Assembly (NCBI GenBank): GCA_025350945.1
Contig: JANXWW010000129.1
Span: forward strand, 1 to 17,063
From: Burkholderiales bacterium
GTDB lineage: Bacteria; Pseudomonadota; Gammaproteobacteria; Burkholderiales; Usitatibacteraceae
Reading direction: 5' to 3'
Length of the DNA: 17,063 bases
Numbering within the stretch: position 1 is the first letter of the stretch; the number at the start of each line of letters is the position of its first letter. Shown here in pieces: positions 1-7,301 of the stretch. The position numbers and the translations under genes were made by a program. The notes beneath the pieces were generated by a model, which saw only the letters and a program-made list of their open reading frames with translations, did not search any database and was not told the DNA's origin.

Positions 1-185
1 CACGCGCGGGTTAAGGGAACCCCCCAGTTGTCCACATCGCCATCACAATGACAGCGGAAAATGCGACTTGGCCAAGAATCTCGACTAGGTCATCATGGGA
101 GCTAACGGCATTACTCTTTAATGCACTACCGTTGCACCACGCACACTAACCATACCAGCGTCGATGCACTAAGTCACTGATTTCT

Positions 186-261
<76 letters not shown>

Positions 262-296
262 TTTATTCGTTTGTAAAAATTTAAGCGAAGCCACTG

Positions 297-325
297 ATTA
301 TAGCGATTTTGGGGGCATTTTCCAA
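297..325 (-). promoter_or_regulatory. sigma-70 promoter of tRNA-Phe
   Basis: On the minus strand a perfect -10 box, TATAAT (297-302), lies 17 bases downstream of a -35-like TTGGAA (320-325, 4 of 6 consensus bases). This would start transcription near position 290, giving a leader of about 28 bases before the mature tRNA 5' end at 261. Sequence and spacing are what a strong constitutive tRNA promoter should show. The tRNA is therefore unlikely to depend on read-through from priA. Confidence 0.75.
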
Positions 326-388
326 CCACTTTTGTAGAATCGTGCGCAGTATCGCCATTTTTTAGAAGCAATTTCGCTGCAATTTTGT

Positions 389-2707
389 CTACACATCCTG
401 CGGATCGACATCGATAATCCATTTGATGTTGCGCAATTTTTCTTTTGTTTGGTACTCATTTATCAACGGCAACCAGCCCGACAAAAACTGTTGTAATGCT
501 TTACGAGATTGCGCTTGCACCATTAATTGCCGACGCTCAAAACCGGCCTTACGCGCGAGCGTGGGCGGAACCGAATCCCAGACTTGTACTTGGTCACCGT
601 TCAAGCGATTAAATTCGCCTGCCAGTTTCGCGGCACTCGCCATAAAGTTAGCCAGCATCTGGCCGTCTTTCGATTCGGCGCGCAGCATGGCAAGAAATGA
701 ATACGGCGGCAGATTTGATGCTTCACGTTCTTTCAGCGCAATGGATGAGAACTGCGCGTAATTTTGCGCAGCAATCGCCTGGTAAACCGGATGGCTGGGG
801 AAGCGGGTTTGAATCAGTACGCGGCCTGCCAGTTGCGCACGACCGGCGCGGCCGGCGACTTGCATCATCTGCGCGGCCAATCTTTCTGCCGCTCTGAAAT
901 CGGCAGAAAAAATCGCGCCATCGCTGTTGATGACGCCGACCAGCGTGATGTTCGGAAAATCGTGCCCCTTCGATAACATCTGCGTGCCGACGAGTACATC
1001 CAGCTCACCTTTGGCGGCTTGCTCGAAAATTTTTTCGGCGCTGCCGCGTTTGCGGGTGGAGTCGCGATCCACGCGTGCCATTTTAAGGTTCGGCAAGGCC
1101 GCTTTAAGCGACGATTCCACGCGCTCGGTGCCTTCACCCGCGGCGACGAGCTCAAGGCTGCCACAATCGCCGCATTTGCCCGGTACGCGCGATTGAAATC
1201 CGCAATGATGACAGCGCAAACGCTGATCAGTTTTGTGGAATACCAGCTTAGCGGTGCAGCGAGCACATGCAGGCATCCAGCCGCATTGCGCACACACGAG
1301 CGCGGGGGCGTAGCCGCGACGGTTGATAAATATTAGCGCTTGCTCGCCGCGCTTGACGGTTTCATCAATCGCGCGGATCAGAGTTTCGGTGAGTCCATTT
1401 CTGCTGCGCTCGATATTAGTATCGATAAATTCCACGCGGGGCAGCGCGGCGTTAGCGACCGCGCGTTCGGTCAAATTTATTTGCGTGAATCGCTCACGTT
1501 CCACGTTGTGCAGCGTATCAAGCGAGGGCGTGGCCGAGCCCAGCACCACCGGGCACGCGGCGGCATGCGCGCGAAACACCGCGACATCGCGCGCCGAATA
1601 GCGAAAACCTTCCTGCTGTTTATACGATGTGTCGTGTTCTTCATCGACAATAATCAATCCCAAACGCGGCATCGGCGTGAATACCGCGAGCCGGGTGCCG
1701 ATCACGATATCGGCGCGCCCGGATTGTGCCGTAAGCCACGCATCAGTACGCGCACCGTCAGCCATGCCGCTATGAAGCACCGCGACTTCACTATGCGGAA
1801 ACCGCGCCGCAACGGCGCGCGCGAAGGCGGGTGACAAATTGATTTCAGGTACTAACACCAGCGCCTGTTTTTGTTGCGTTAATGCGCGATAAATAACGTG
1901 CAGATACACTTCGGTTTTGCCGCTGCCGGTGATGCCGTTGAGCAATATCGGCGTGAATTGATGCAAAGTTTTTTCGATAGCCGCAACCGCCAGCCTTTGG
2001 CCGACATTCAGTGCGTGCGCCGGTGTAAAAATAACGTCAGTTTTGTGCACCGCGTTGGCTGAAATTTTAGCCACCGCAATAAGGTTTTTTTCCAGCAGCG
2101 CGCGAATCGATGTGCTCGCTCTGTCGAATTGCTGTTTGAGCTGCGCTTCTGTGATGACATCACATTCGGCGAGCAAGTTGAGTATCTGCCGTTGCACAGC
2201 AGCGCGTGATTTCAGCAAATGTTCACGGCCAGCATTAGTGATGGCATAGGCATGTTGCACGCGCGGCGAAAAAAATTTCGGCAAACGCAGCGTCGGTGGA
2301 ATCGCGTTAAGCGCAACCTGGCCTAGCGGATGGTGATAGTAGCGCGCACAAAATCGGAATAGCGACAAATCTGTGGCCGTGAACGCGGGCACATTCATCT
2401 GCAAGGCTAAAACAGATTTGAGTTTCGCGAGTGGCACTTCAGTTGCATCCACCACATCGATAATCAGGCCGGCGGTTTCGGTGCCCGCGCCGCCACGCCC
2501 GGTTCCACGTCCGGATCCACGTCCAGTTCCACGCCCCGTGCCACGTCCAAATGGCACAATCACCAGACGACCAATCGATTCTGCACCCAAACCAGGAGCC
2601 AAAAAATCAAATGATCGCGTGAGCGGAACGTCCAGAATCACCTTGGCAATTGGCGCACTTAACGTCGGCAAGGGCGGGCTTTCTGACAAAACTTTTTTCA
2701 TCGCCAC
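389..2707 (-). CDS. priA: Primosomal replication-restart helicase PriA
   Basis: PriA is the ATP-dependent 3'-to-5' helicase that recognises abandoned replication forks and reloads the replisome through PriB/DnaT/DnaB. The protein has the full architecture. An N-terminal 3'-DNA-end-binding domain covers about residues 20-110. A superfamily-2 helicase core follows, with Walker A GITGSGKTE (Lys264) and Walker B DEEH (355-358). Eight zinc-binding cysteines lie at 472, 475, 481, 484, 499, 502, 512 and 515, and the C-terminal domain is complete. At 772 residues it is longer than the E. coli protein (732). Part of the excess is a Gly-Arg-Gly-Thr repeat at residues 54-73, in the first domain. The start is uncertain: GTG at 2707 or ATG at 2701, neither with a clear ribosome site. 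It lies downstream of hemE with a 355-base gap, so it may have its own promoter. Confidence 0.97.
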   Translation of the reverse strand: MAMKKVLSESPPLPTLSAPIAKVILDVPLTRSFDFLAPGLGAESIGRLVIVPFGRGTGRGTGRGSGRGTGRGGAGTETAGLIIDVVDATEVPLAKLKSVLALQMNVPAFTATDLSLFRFCARYYHHPLGQVALNAIPPTLRLPKFFSPRVQHAYAITNAGREHLLKSRAAVQRQILNLLAECDVITEAQLKQQFDRASTSIRALLEKNLIAVAKISANAVHKTDVIFTPAHALNVGQRLAVAAIEKTLHQFTPILLNGITGSGKTEVYLHVIYRALTQQKQALVLVPEINLSPAFARAVAARFPHSEVAVLHSGMADGARTDAWLTAQSGRADIVIGTRLAVFTPMPRLGLIIVDEEHDTSYKQQEGFRYSARDVAVFRAHAAACPVVLGSATPSLDTLHNVERERFTQINLTERAVANAALPRVEFIDTNIERSRNGLTETLIRAIDETVKRGEQALIFINRRGYAPALVCAQCGWMPACARCTAKLVFHKTDQRLRCHHCGFQSRVPGKCGDCGSLELVAAGEGTERVESSLKAALPNLKMARVDRDSTRKRGSAEKIFEQAAKGELDVLVGTQMLSKGHDFPNITLVGVINSDGAIFSADFRAAERLAAQMMQVAGRAGRAQLAGRVLIQTRFPSHPVYQAIAAQNYAQFSSIALKEREASNLPPYSFLAMLRAESKDGQMLANFMASAAKLAGEFNRLNGDQVQVWDSVPPTLARKAGFERRQLMVQAQSRKALQQFLSGWLPLINEYQTKEKLRNIKWIIDVDPQDV
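2493..2552 (-). repeat. 12-bp tandem repeat in priA encoding Gly-Arg-Gly-(Thr/Ser) units
   Basis: Five contiguous 12-base units start at 2493, 2505, 2517, 2529 and 2541. All share the plus-strand core CCACG(T/C)CC with a variable last four bases. Because 12 is a multiple of 3, the array keeps the priA frame. It adds repeated GRGT/GRGS units between the conserved VPFG stretch and the next strand of the DNA-end-binding domain. Units have diverged mainly at codon third positions (GGA/GGC/GGG; CGT throughout), so the array is not a very recent slippage product. Confidence 0.85.
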
Positions 2708-3062
2708 CGTGTGTGAGGCACCATCAAAAAAGTACCTTAGCGTAAATAAAGTCGGACAGCAATCTGGCCTCGCGAATCGATTTGCTTATGTCTTAGGCAG
2801 CTCACGGGAAGAGTTGCGCTTTCCTGTGGATAACTTTGTGCATAGACTGGCTTTGGTGTTGAAATAACTCACTTTTTTTACCACTTACAGAATGCTTTGT
2901 GCACCGCAGTAAAATAAAAACTGTTGCTAATCAATAATTTACGAAGAGCTGCATTAAAACAGGCCCTAGCGTTCGCCTTATAGTCCGAAATCACGGTTTC
3001 TGTGCATAAGCAAGACCAAAAGGCTAAAAATTCATAAAAAATCTGCTTGACAACGCCAACGG
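2708..3062. other. hemE-priA intergenic region (355 bp)
   Basis: No convincing gene is present here. The stretch is more AT-rich than its neighbours. It contains one perfect DnaA box (2825-2833) and long T and A runs near 2873-2881. A 62-codon open frame on the minus strand begins with a GTG overlapping the hemE stop codon, but its composition does not look coding. I could not identify a clear -35/-10 pair for priA or a hairpin terminator for hemE. Confidence 0.6.
2825..2833 (-). promoter_or_regulatory. Perfect DnaA box upstream of priA
   Basis: The plus-strand TGTGGATAA is the exact complement of the high-affinity DnaA-box consensus TTATCCACA. It is followed by ACTTTGTGCATA. It lies about 120 bases upstream of the priA start in the non-coding gap. 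It could be a DnaA-dependent regulatory site for priA or a titration site. One box without a cluster is not an origin. A 9-mer can occur by chance, so binding is inferred only. Confidence 0.5.
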
Positions 3063-4139
3063 TCACAATCCTCTAGCGCTGACGCGGTGTACGGCGTGAA
3101 CAAGCGCTTCCACATGGGCGGGATTCGTAAATTGTGAAATGCCGTGACCCAAATTAAACACGTGCCCGTTGGCGTTTTTGTCAAACGCGAATTCTTTCAA
3201 CACGCGCGCCGCTTCTTTCTCAATCACCGCAGGCGGCGCAAATAACGTGAGCGGATCAAGATTTCCCTGCAACGCAACGCAATGACCAACACGTTTTTTA
3301 GCATCCGCCAAATTGATTGTCCAGTCGAGGCCCAACGCATCTGCACCCATCTTAGCCATCGACTCCAGCCACAGCCCGCCGCCCTTGGTGAAAAATACAC
3401 GCGGCACAATGCGGCCCTGATGTTCACGCGTTAATTGCGCCATCACGCGTTTCGCATAATCGAGCGAAAACTCCTGATACGCGTGATGCGACAACGCGCC
3501 ACCCCAGGTATCAAACAACATCACGGCTTCCGCTCCCGCCTCAATTTGCGCATTCAAATACGCGATGACACTCGCGGTATTTTTTTCCAGAATCGAATGC
3601 AACAAATCGGGGCGCTGAAACATCATCGTTTTGGTGGTGCGAAAATCATCTGAGCCGCCACCTTCGATCATGTAGCAGGCGAGTGTGAACGGACTACCGG
3701 AAAAACCAATCAGCGGCACGCGGCGATCCAATGCACCACGAATTTGGCTGACCGCATCGGTCACATATTTAAGCTGGTCCATATCGGCCATCGGCAATTT
3801 TTTTACGTCCTCTTCGGTGCGCAGCGGACGTTCAAATTTCGGCCCTTCGCCCTCGACAAAATAAAGCCCCAAACCCATCGCGTCCGGCACAGTGAGAATG
3901 TCAGAAAACAAAATCGCGGCATCCAGCGGAAAGCGATCCAGCGGCTGCAACGTCACTTCGGTGCAGTAATCCGGATTTTTTGCGAGGCCCAAAAAGCTGC
4001 CCGCTTTTTTTCGCGTCGCGTTGTATTCGGGAAGATAACGCCCGGCCTGACGCATGATCCAGATTGGCGTGTACGGCGTGGGCTCGCGCATCAGTGCGCG
4101 CAGGAAATTGTCGTTTTTAAGGGGTGTGAATGTGGTCAT
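3063..4139 (-). CDS. hemE: Uroporphyrinogen decarboxylase HemE
   Basis: HemE removes four acetate carboxyl groups from uroporphyrinogen III to make coproporphyrinogen III in cytoplasmic haem synthesis. The family signatures are plain. They are PIWIMRQAGRYLPEY near residues 25-39, FSDIL with the catalytic Asp80, GFSGSPFTLACYMIEGG in the middle, and HVFNLGHGI near the C-terminus. I chose the ATG at 4139, giving 358 residues, the usual family length. The open frame extends 32 codons further upstream, but that part (rich in Cys and Arg) does not look like HemE. No strong Shine-Dalgarno sequence is visible. A short dyad (4156-4173) sits just upstream of the start. priA follows on the same strand after a 355-base gap, and ubiA is divergent. 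Confidence 0.97.
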   Translation of the reverse strand: MTTFTPLKNDNFLRALMREPTPYTPIWIMRQAGRYLPEYNATRKKAGSFLGLAKNPDYCTEVTLQPLDRFPLDAAILFSDILTVPDAMGLGLYFVEGEGPKFERPLRTEEDVKKLPMADMDQLKYVTDAVSQIRGALDRRVPLIGFSGSPFTLACYMIEGGGSDDFRTTKTMMFQRPDLLHSILEKNTASVIAYLNAQIEAGAEAVMLFDTWGGALSHHAYQEFSLDYAKRVMAQLTREHQGRIVPRVFFTKGGGLWLESMAKMGADALGLDWTINLADAKKRVGHCVALQGNLDPLTLFAPPAVIEKEAARVLKEFAFDKNANGHVFNLGHGISQFTNPAHVEALVHAVHRVSARGL

Positions 4140-4155
4140 GGCGCAATAAAAAAGA

Positions 4156-4173
4156 CGTGATCGAATAATCACG
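4156..4173. promoter_or_regulatory. Inverted repeat just upstream of hemE
   Basis: CGTGAT and ATCACG form a perfect 6-base dyad around a 6-base spacer, ending 17 bases upstream of the chosen hemE ATG. It could be an operator half-site pair or a small hairpin in the hemE leader that influences translation. No function is known. A dyad of this size can arise by chance in 230 bases of intergenic sequence. Confidence 0.3.
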
Positions 4174-4369
4174 CAAACTGGATTATCGCATTCGCATTCG
4201 ACTCGTAACGATGTGTGAATTCTATTTACAAACACTAGAACAGGTGCGGCGTTTGAAGCACTTTTGCCTCAAAATGCACGCTGATATTAGCGTTTATATT
4301 TATTAATACGCGTGTCAACCAGCGAAAACATGGGGATAATCTTCTCGAATACGACAGCAAACAAAAAAC

Positions 4370-5227
4370 ATGATTGAACGCCTCAATTTATATCTCCAAC
4401 TCGTTCGTCTCAATAAACCCATCGGCATTTTATTGCTGATGTGGCCAACCTTGTGGGGCTTGTGGATGGCGGCGAAGGGCGTGCCGGACGCGACAATTTT
4501 GCTGGTCTTCATCATAGGCACAGTGCTGATGCGCTCCGCCGGATGTGCGATTAACGATTTCGCGGATCGTGATTTTGATGGGCAGGTAAAGCGCACCGCC
4601 GGACGACCGCTGGCTTCGGGCAAAATTTCTTCCACTGAAGCGTTAATCATTGCCGCCGTTCTTGCGCTAACCGCGTTTGCACTTGTCATTATCTTTCTGA
4701 ATCGATTGACGATCTATTTATCCATCGCCGCCGCGTTTTTAGCCGCGAGCTATCCGTTTACGAAACGGTTTTTAGCGATGCCGCAAGCCTATCTCGGCAT
4801 TGCGTTTGGCTTTGGCATGCCGATGGCATTCGCCGCAGTGACAGGTGAAGTGCCGATGCTGGCGTGGTGGTTGCTGCTTGCCAATATTTTTTGGACGCTC
4901 GCCTATGACACCGAATACGCAATGGTGGATCGTGATGATGATATTAAAATTGGCATTAAAACCACCGCGTTGTTATTTGGCCGCTTTGATGTTGCGGCGG
5001 TGATGATCTGCTACTTTGTTTTTATCGCGCTGATGGCAGCGGTTGGTGCGCAATTGAATTTTGCGTGGCCTTATTGGCTGGGACTGGCGGCGGCGATACT
5101 CATCGCGATTTATCATTTCACGCTCATACAGAATCGCGAACGCACGGCATGCTTCAAGGCGTTTCTGCATAATAATTGGCTGGGTGCGGCAGTGTTTATG
5201 GGCACTGCTTTTTCGTTTGTGCAATAG
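4370..5227 (+). CDS. ubiA: 4-hydroxybenzoate polyprenyltransferase UbiA
   Basis: UbiA attaches the polyprenyl tail to 4-hydroxybenzoate, the first membrane-bound step of ubiquinone synthesis. The 285-residue polytopic protein carries both aspartate-rich prenyl-diphosphate/Mg sites. The first is N62-D63-xx-D66-xxx-D70, followed by GQVKRTAGRPLASG. The second is D180-xx-YAMVDRDDD, with Asp187 and Asp189-191. The N-terminal KPIGILLLMWPTLWGLW matches the family start, supporting the ATG at 4370, although the upstream ribosome site is weak. It is divergent from hemE across 230 bases, so the two quinone/haem genes share a control region. A gene for a small exported protein follows after 106 bases. 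Confidence 0.96.
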   Translation: MIERLNLYLQLVRLNKPIGILLLMWPTLWGLWMAAKGVPDATILLVFIIGTVLMRSAGCAINDFADRDFDGQVKRTAGRPLASGKISSTEALIIAAVLALTAFALVIIFLNRLTIYLSIAAAFLAASYPFTKRFLAMPQAYLGIAFGFGMPMAFAAVTGEVPMLAWWLLLANIFWTLAYDTEYAMVDRDDDIKIGIKTTALLFGRFDVAAVMICYFVFIALMAAVGAQLNFAWPYWLGLAAAILIAIYHFTLIQNRERTACFKAFLHNNWLGAAVFMGTAFSFVQ

Positions 5228-5333
5228 CTCATTTGGCAACATCCAGACAGTGTGCACAAACGTACAAAAACAGTTGCACAGTCATTGCATCATCATTTCC
5301 ATTTTCTGATTCACCACCTCAACAGGAATTTTC

Positions 5334-5795
5334 ATGAAAAAAATATTGAATATTTTTCTTTTATTGCTGCTTTGTGCGAGCGTGACTGCGGCGATGGCGC
5401 AAGCTCCCGCGCCATCATCCGGCATCACCGCCAAACCGAGCAAATACTCCGTTGCTGAAACCATGGATCGCCTGGAAAAAATTGCCAAGGCAAAAGGCAT
5501 CACGATTTTTGCGCGAATTGACCATTCCAATGAAGCCGAAAAAGCAGGACTGAAAATGCGCCCCACACAGCTACTTCTTCTGGGCAATCCGAAAGCGGGC
5601 ACACCGGTCATGATCGCCACACCATCAACCGCGATTGATTTGCCACTGAAAGCACTCGCCTGGGAAGATGCGAGTGGCAAAGTCTGGCTCGGTTTTAACA
5701 GCGGCGAATATCTAAAACAGCGTCACGGTATTCCCGATGATCTCGTTAAAAATGTGGGCGCAATTGCCGGGCTGGTGGATGCGGCGTTGGAATAA
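5334..5795 (+). CDS. Exported DUF302-domain protein
   Basis: This 153-residue protein has a Sec signal peptide: Lys2-Lys3, a run of Leu/Ile/Phe to residue 13, and probable cleavage after AMA at residue 22. The rest, about residues 34-135, is one DUF302 domain. Recognisable elements are SVAETMDRLEKIAKAKGITIFARIDHS, a conserved LLLLGNPKAGTPVM segment, and LPLKALAWED with a short WLGFNS strand. The family function is not established, and I do not assign one. A good AGGA site about 8 bases before the ATG supports the start. The Cys14 in the hydrophobic core is not in a proper lipobox, so the protein is more likely periplasmic than a lipoprotein. It follows ubiA and converges on the paiB-like gene. 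Confidence 0.88.
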   Translation: MKKILNIFLLLLLCASVTAAMAQAPAPSSGITAKPSKYSVAETMDRLEKIAKAKGITIFARIDHSNEAEKAGLKMRPTQLLLLGNPKAGTPVMIATPSTAIDLPLKALAWEDASGKVWLGFNSGEYLKQRHGIPDDLVKNVGAIAGLVDAALE

Positions 5796-5860
5796 ACTGA
5801 CCGCGTTTTAAAAATCAAACACTAGCATTAACGGGCATTTTCAGTCATAAATGCTTGTAA

Positions 5861-5903
5861 AAGCCCGCCAATGCTGGAACTTGGATATTCAATAGGCGGG
5901 CTT
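5861..5903 (-). terminator. Inverted repeat, possible terminator of the paiB-like gene
   Basis: AAGCCCGCC (5861-5869) and GGCGGGCTT (5895-5903) are perfectly complementary over 9 bases with a 25-base loop. The repeat spans the end of the minus-strand paiB-like gene, including its TGA, and the second arm on that strand runs into TTTT. That fits intrinsic termination, though the loop is long and the U-run short. A smaller GCATTT/AAATGC hairpin (5835-5854) may serve the convergent DUF302 gene. Confidence 0.45.
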
Positions 5904-6530
5904 CACTAATTTCCCCATCGCAATTTCAGCGCCACGCGCGCCTGCTTGCAACGCCTTAGCCACGCTTTCGCGATCAGCCGCCGGACGGTTTTGGCTGACC
6001 TTCCATTTTCCCGTCAGCGACTTGATGGGAATCTCGATGCCGACCACGGCGCACATCATGGTTTGCAAATAACCTTCGGGGGCATCACCCATTTTCCAGC
6101 GCGGCGCGCGGGTATTGCGCGTCGTTTCAAAATGATCGGTAGTGCCGTTCAAAAATTCACGCATCCACGTTTTATCATCGCGAATAATTAGCGGGCCGAC
6201 CGCATGCACCACCGCGTAATTCCACGTCGGCACCACTTTGTCGTTATCTTTTTTACTGGCATACCAGGATGGCGAAATGTAGGCATCCGGGCCTTGAAAT
6301 ACAACCAGTGCATCAACCTCCGGCTTGAATGTTTGCCATACCGGGTTGCTGCGCGCCACATGTCCGCGCAAGGTGCCCAACTCACCACGACTCGCGTCCA
6401 CCATCAACGGAATGTGATTCGCATTAAGCCCGTCTGCGGTCATCGTAATTAAGGTGCCCAGCGGATGATGGGCTATGAGCTCATGCAAAACATTGATGCG
6501 ATCTTCTTTGAAATGTGTGGGTGTGTACAT
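5889..6530 (-). CDS. PaiB-family FMN-binding split-barrel protein
   Basis: The 213-residue protein matches the PaiB family, which binds flavin in a split-barrel fold. Bacillus subtilis PaiB is described as a transcriptional regulator of protease and sporulation genes. Family landmarks are the N-terminal MYTPTHF, HIPLMVD (39-45), GHVARSNPVW (56-65), FQGPDAYISPSWY (78-90), VPTWNYAVVHAVG (100-112) and a C-terminal KVSQNRP. I chose the ATG at 6530, which gives the typical MYTP start; a TTG two codons earlier is also open. No separate DNA-binding domain and no PaiA acetyltransferase partner is visible nearby. The regulatory role is therefore inferred from the family name only, and an FMN-dependent enzyme is equally possible. 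It is divergent from kefF across 189 bases. Confidence 0.88.
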   Translation of the reverse strand: MYTPTHFKEDRINVLHELIAHHPLGTLITMTADGLNANHIPLMVDASRGELGTLRGHVARSNPVWQTFKPEVDALVVFQGPDAYISPSWYASKKDNDKVVPTWNYAVVHAVGPLIIRDDKTWMREFLNGTTDHFETTRNTRAPRWKMGDAPEGYLQTMMCAVVGIEIPIKSLTGKWKVSQNRPAADRESVAKALQAGARGAEIAMGKLVKPAY

Positions 6531-6719
6531 GGCCAATCTTTGGGTGAAGGTTGCAAAACAATATTCTAGCCCCGGACAACTTGCGGGCTGCGGCGCGGCA
6601 AAAACATTTGTAAACCAGATTCACATTTATGCAATTGCTTTTCCAGCGTGGTGCGCTTTGCACTGAATCTACGCTACGATTTGCCTACGCGATAAATATA
6701 AATAACCTCCGGACTCCGC

Positions 6720-7301
6720 ATGATCCTTATCATTCACGCTCATCCTTATCCCAGCCGCTCACGCGCCACCCACGCGCTGTTGCAGGCCGCGCTGACGCTG
6801 CCGGACGTCACAGTGCATTCGCTTTATGAACGTTATCCCGATTTCGATATTGATATTGCGGCCGAGCAGGCGGCGCTTTCGCGGGCCGCCTTGACGGTGT
6901 GGTTACATCCGCTTTACTGGTACAGCGTGCCGGGCATGATGAAACATTATTTCGACAAAGTACTCGCGCTAGGCTGGGCTTATGGTGGCAAGAACGATGG
7001 CAGCGGAGGGGGTCGCGCGCTGCATGGCAAGCATTGTTTGTGGGTACCATCGACCGGTGGTGATAGCGAGGCTTACAGCACCCATGGCATTCACGAACAT
7101 GAGTTCGCGAATTTTGTGAAGCCTATGGAAATGACGGCGCGCTTTTGCGGGATGTTTTGGCAGCCGCCGTTTGCGGTGCATGGCGCGCATGTGATCAGCG
7201 ATGATGAATTGAGTACCAAGGCAGATGCATTCAAATCGCGATTGCAGGATTGGCTCAACGTACATCGCGCGACCTTTGTTTCGCTGGAGAAAGCATCATG
7301 A
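6720..7301 (+). CDS. kefF: KefF-like NAD(P)H:quinone oxidoreductase, potassium-efflux ancillary protein
   Basis: KefF is a flavodoxin-fold FMN oxidoreductase that sits on the KefC potassium-efflux channel, is needed for its full activity and reduces quinones. The 193-residue sequence shows the family pattern. It has an N-terminal ILIIHAHPYPSRS strand and loop, HPLYWYSVPGMMKHYFDKVL (63-82), a glycine-rich stretch then ALHGK, STGGD, and CGMFWQPPF near the end. The stretch GGKNDGSGGGRAL (89-101) is a few residues longer than I expect for the family. The ATG at 6720 fits the family start, but there is no clear ribosome site. Its TGA overlaps the ATG of the next gene, which strongly supports the KefF assignment. 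Confidence 0.9.
   Translation: MILIIHAHPYPSRSRATHALLQAALTLPDVTVHSLYERYPDFDIDIAAEQAALSRAALTVWLHPLYWYSVPGMMKHYFDKVLALGWAYGGKNDGSGGGRALHGKHCLWVPSTGGDSEAYSTHGIHEHEFANFVKPMEMTARFCGMFWQPPFAVHGAHVISDDELSTKADAFKSRLQDWLNVHRATFVSLEKAS

Noticed and set aside
1..185. Possible integrated element at the 3' end of tRNA-Phe
   Set aside because: tRNA 3' ends are common integration sites, but no integrase, repeated tRNA tail or other mobile gene is visible in the 185 bases available. Only a GGGTT/AACCC mini-hairpin (8-22) was seen.
1340..1834. Long plus-strand frame opposite priA (164 codons)
   Set aside because: It lies entirely antisense to conserved PriA helicase sequence, is rich in Arg and Ala as expected of complementary frames in GC-rich genes, and has no recognisable domain.
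2373..2867. Plus-strand frame with a repeated Pro-Arg-Pro-Val pattern
   Set aside because: The repeat is just the complementary reading of the 12-bp array in priA, and the frame is antisense to a confident gene.
2878..3066. 62-codon minus-strand frame whose GTG overlaps the hemE stop
   Set aside because: The codons are AT-rich and unlike hemE and priA, the residue composition looks random with several Cys and Phe, no domain is recognisable, and there is no ribosome site. The start/stop overlap alone is weak support.
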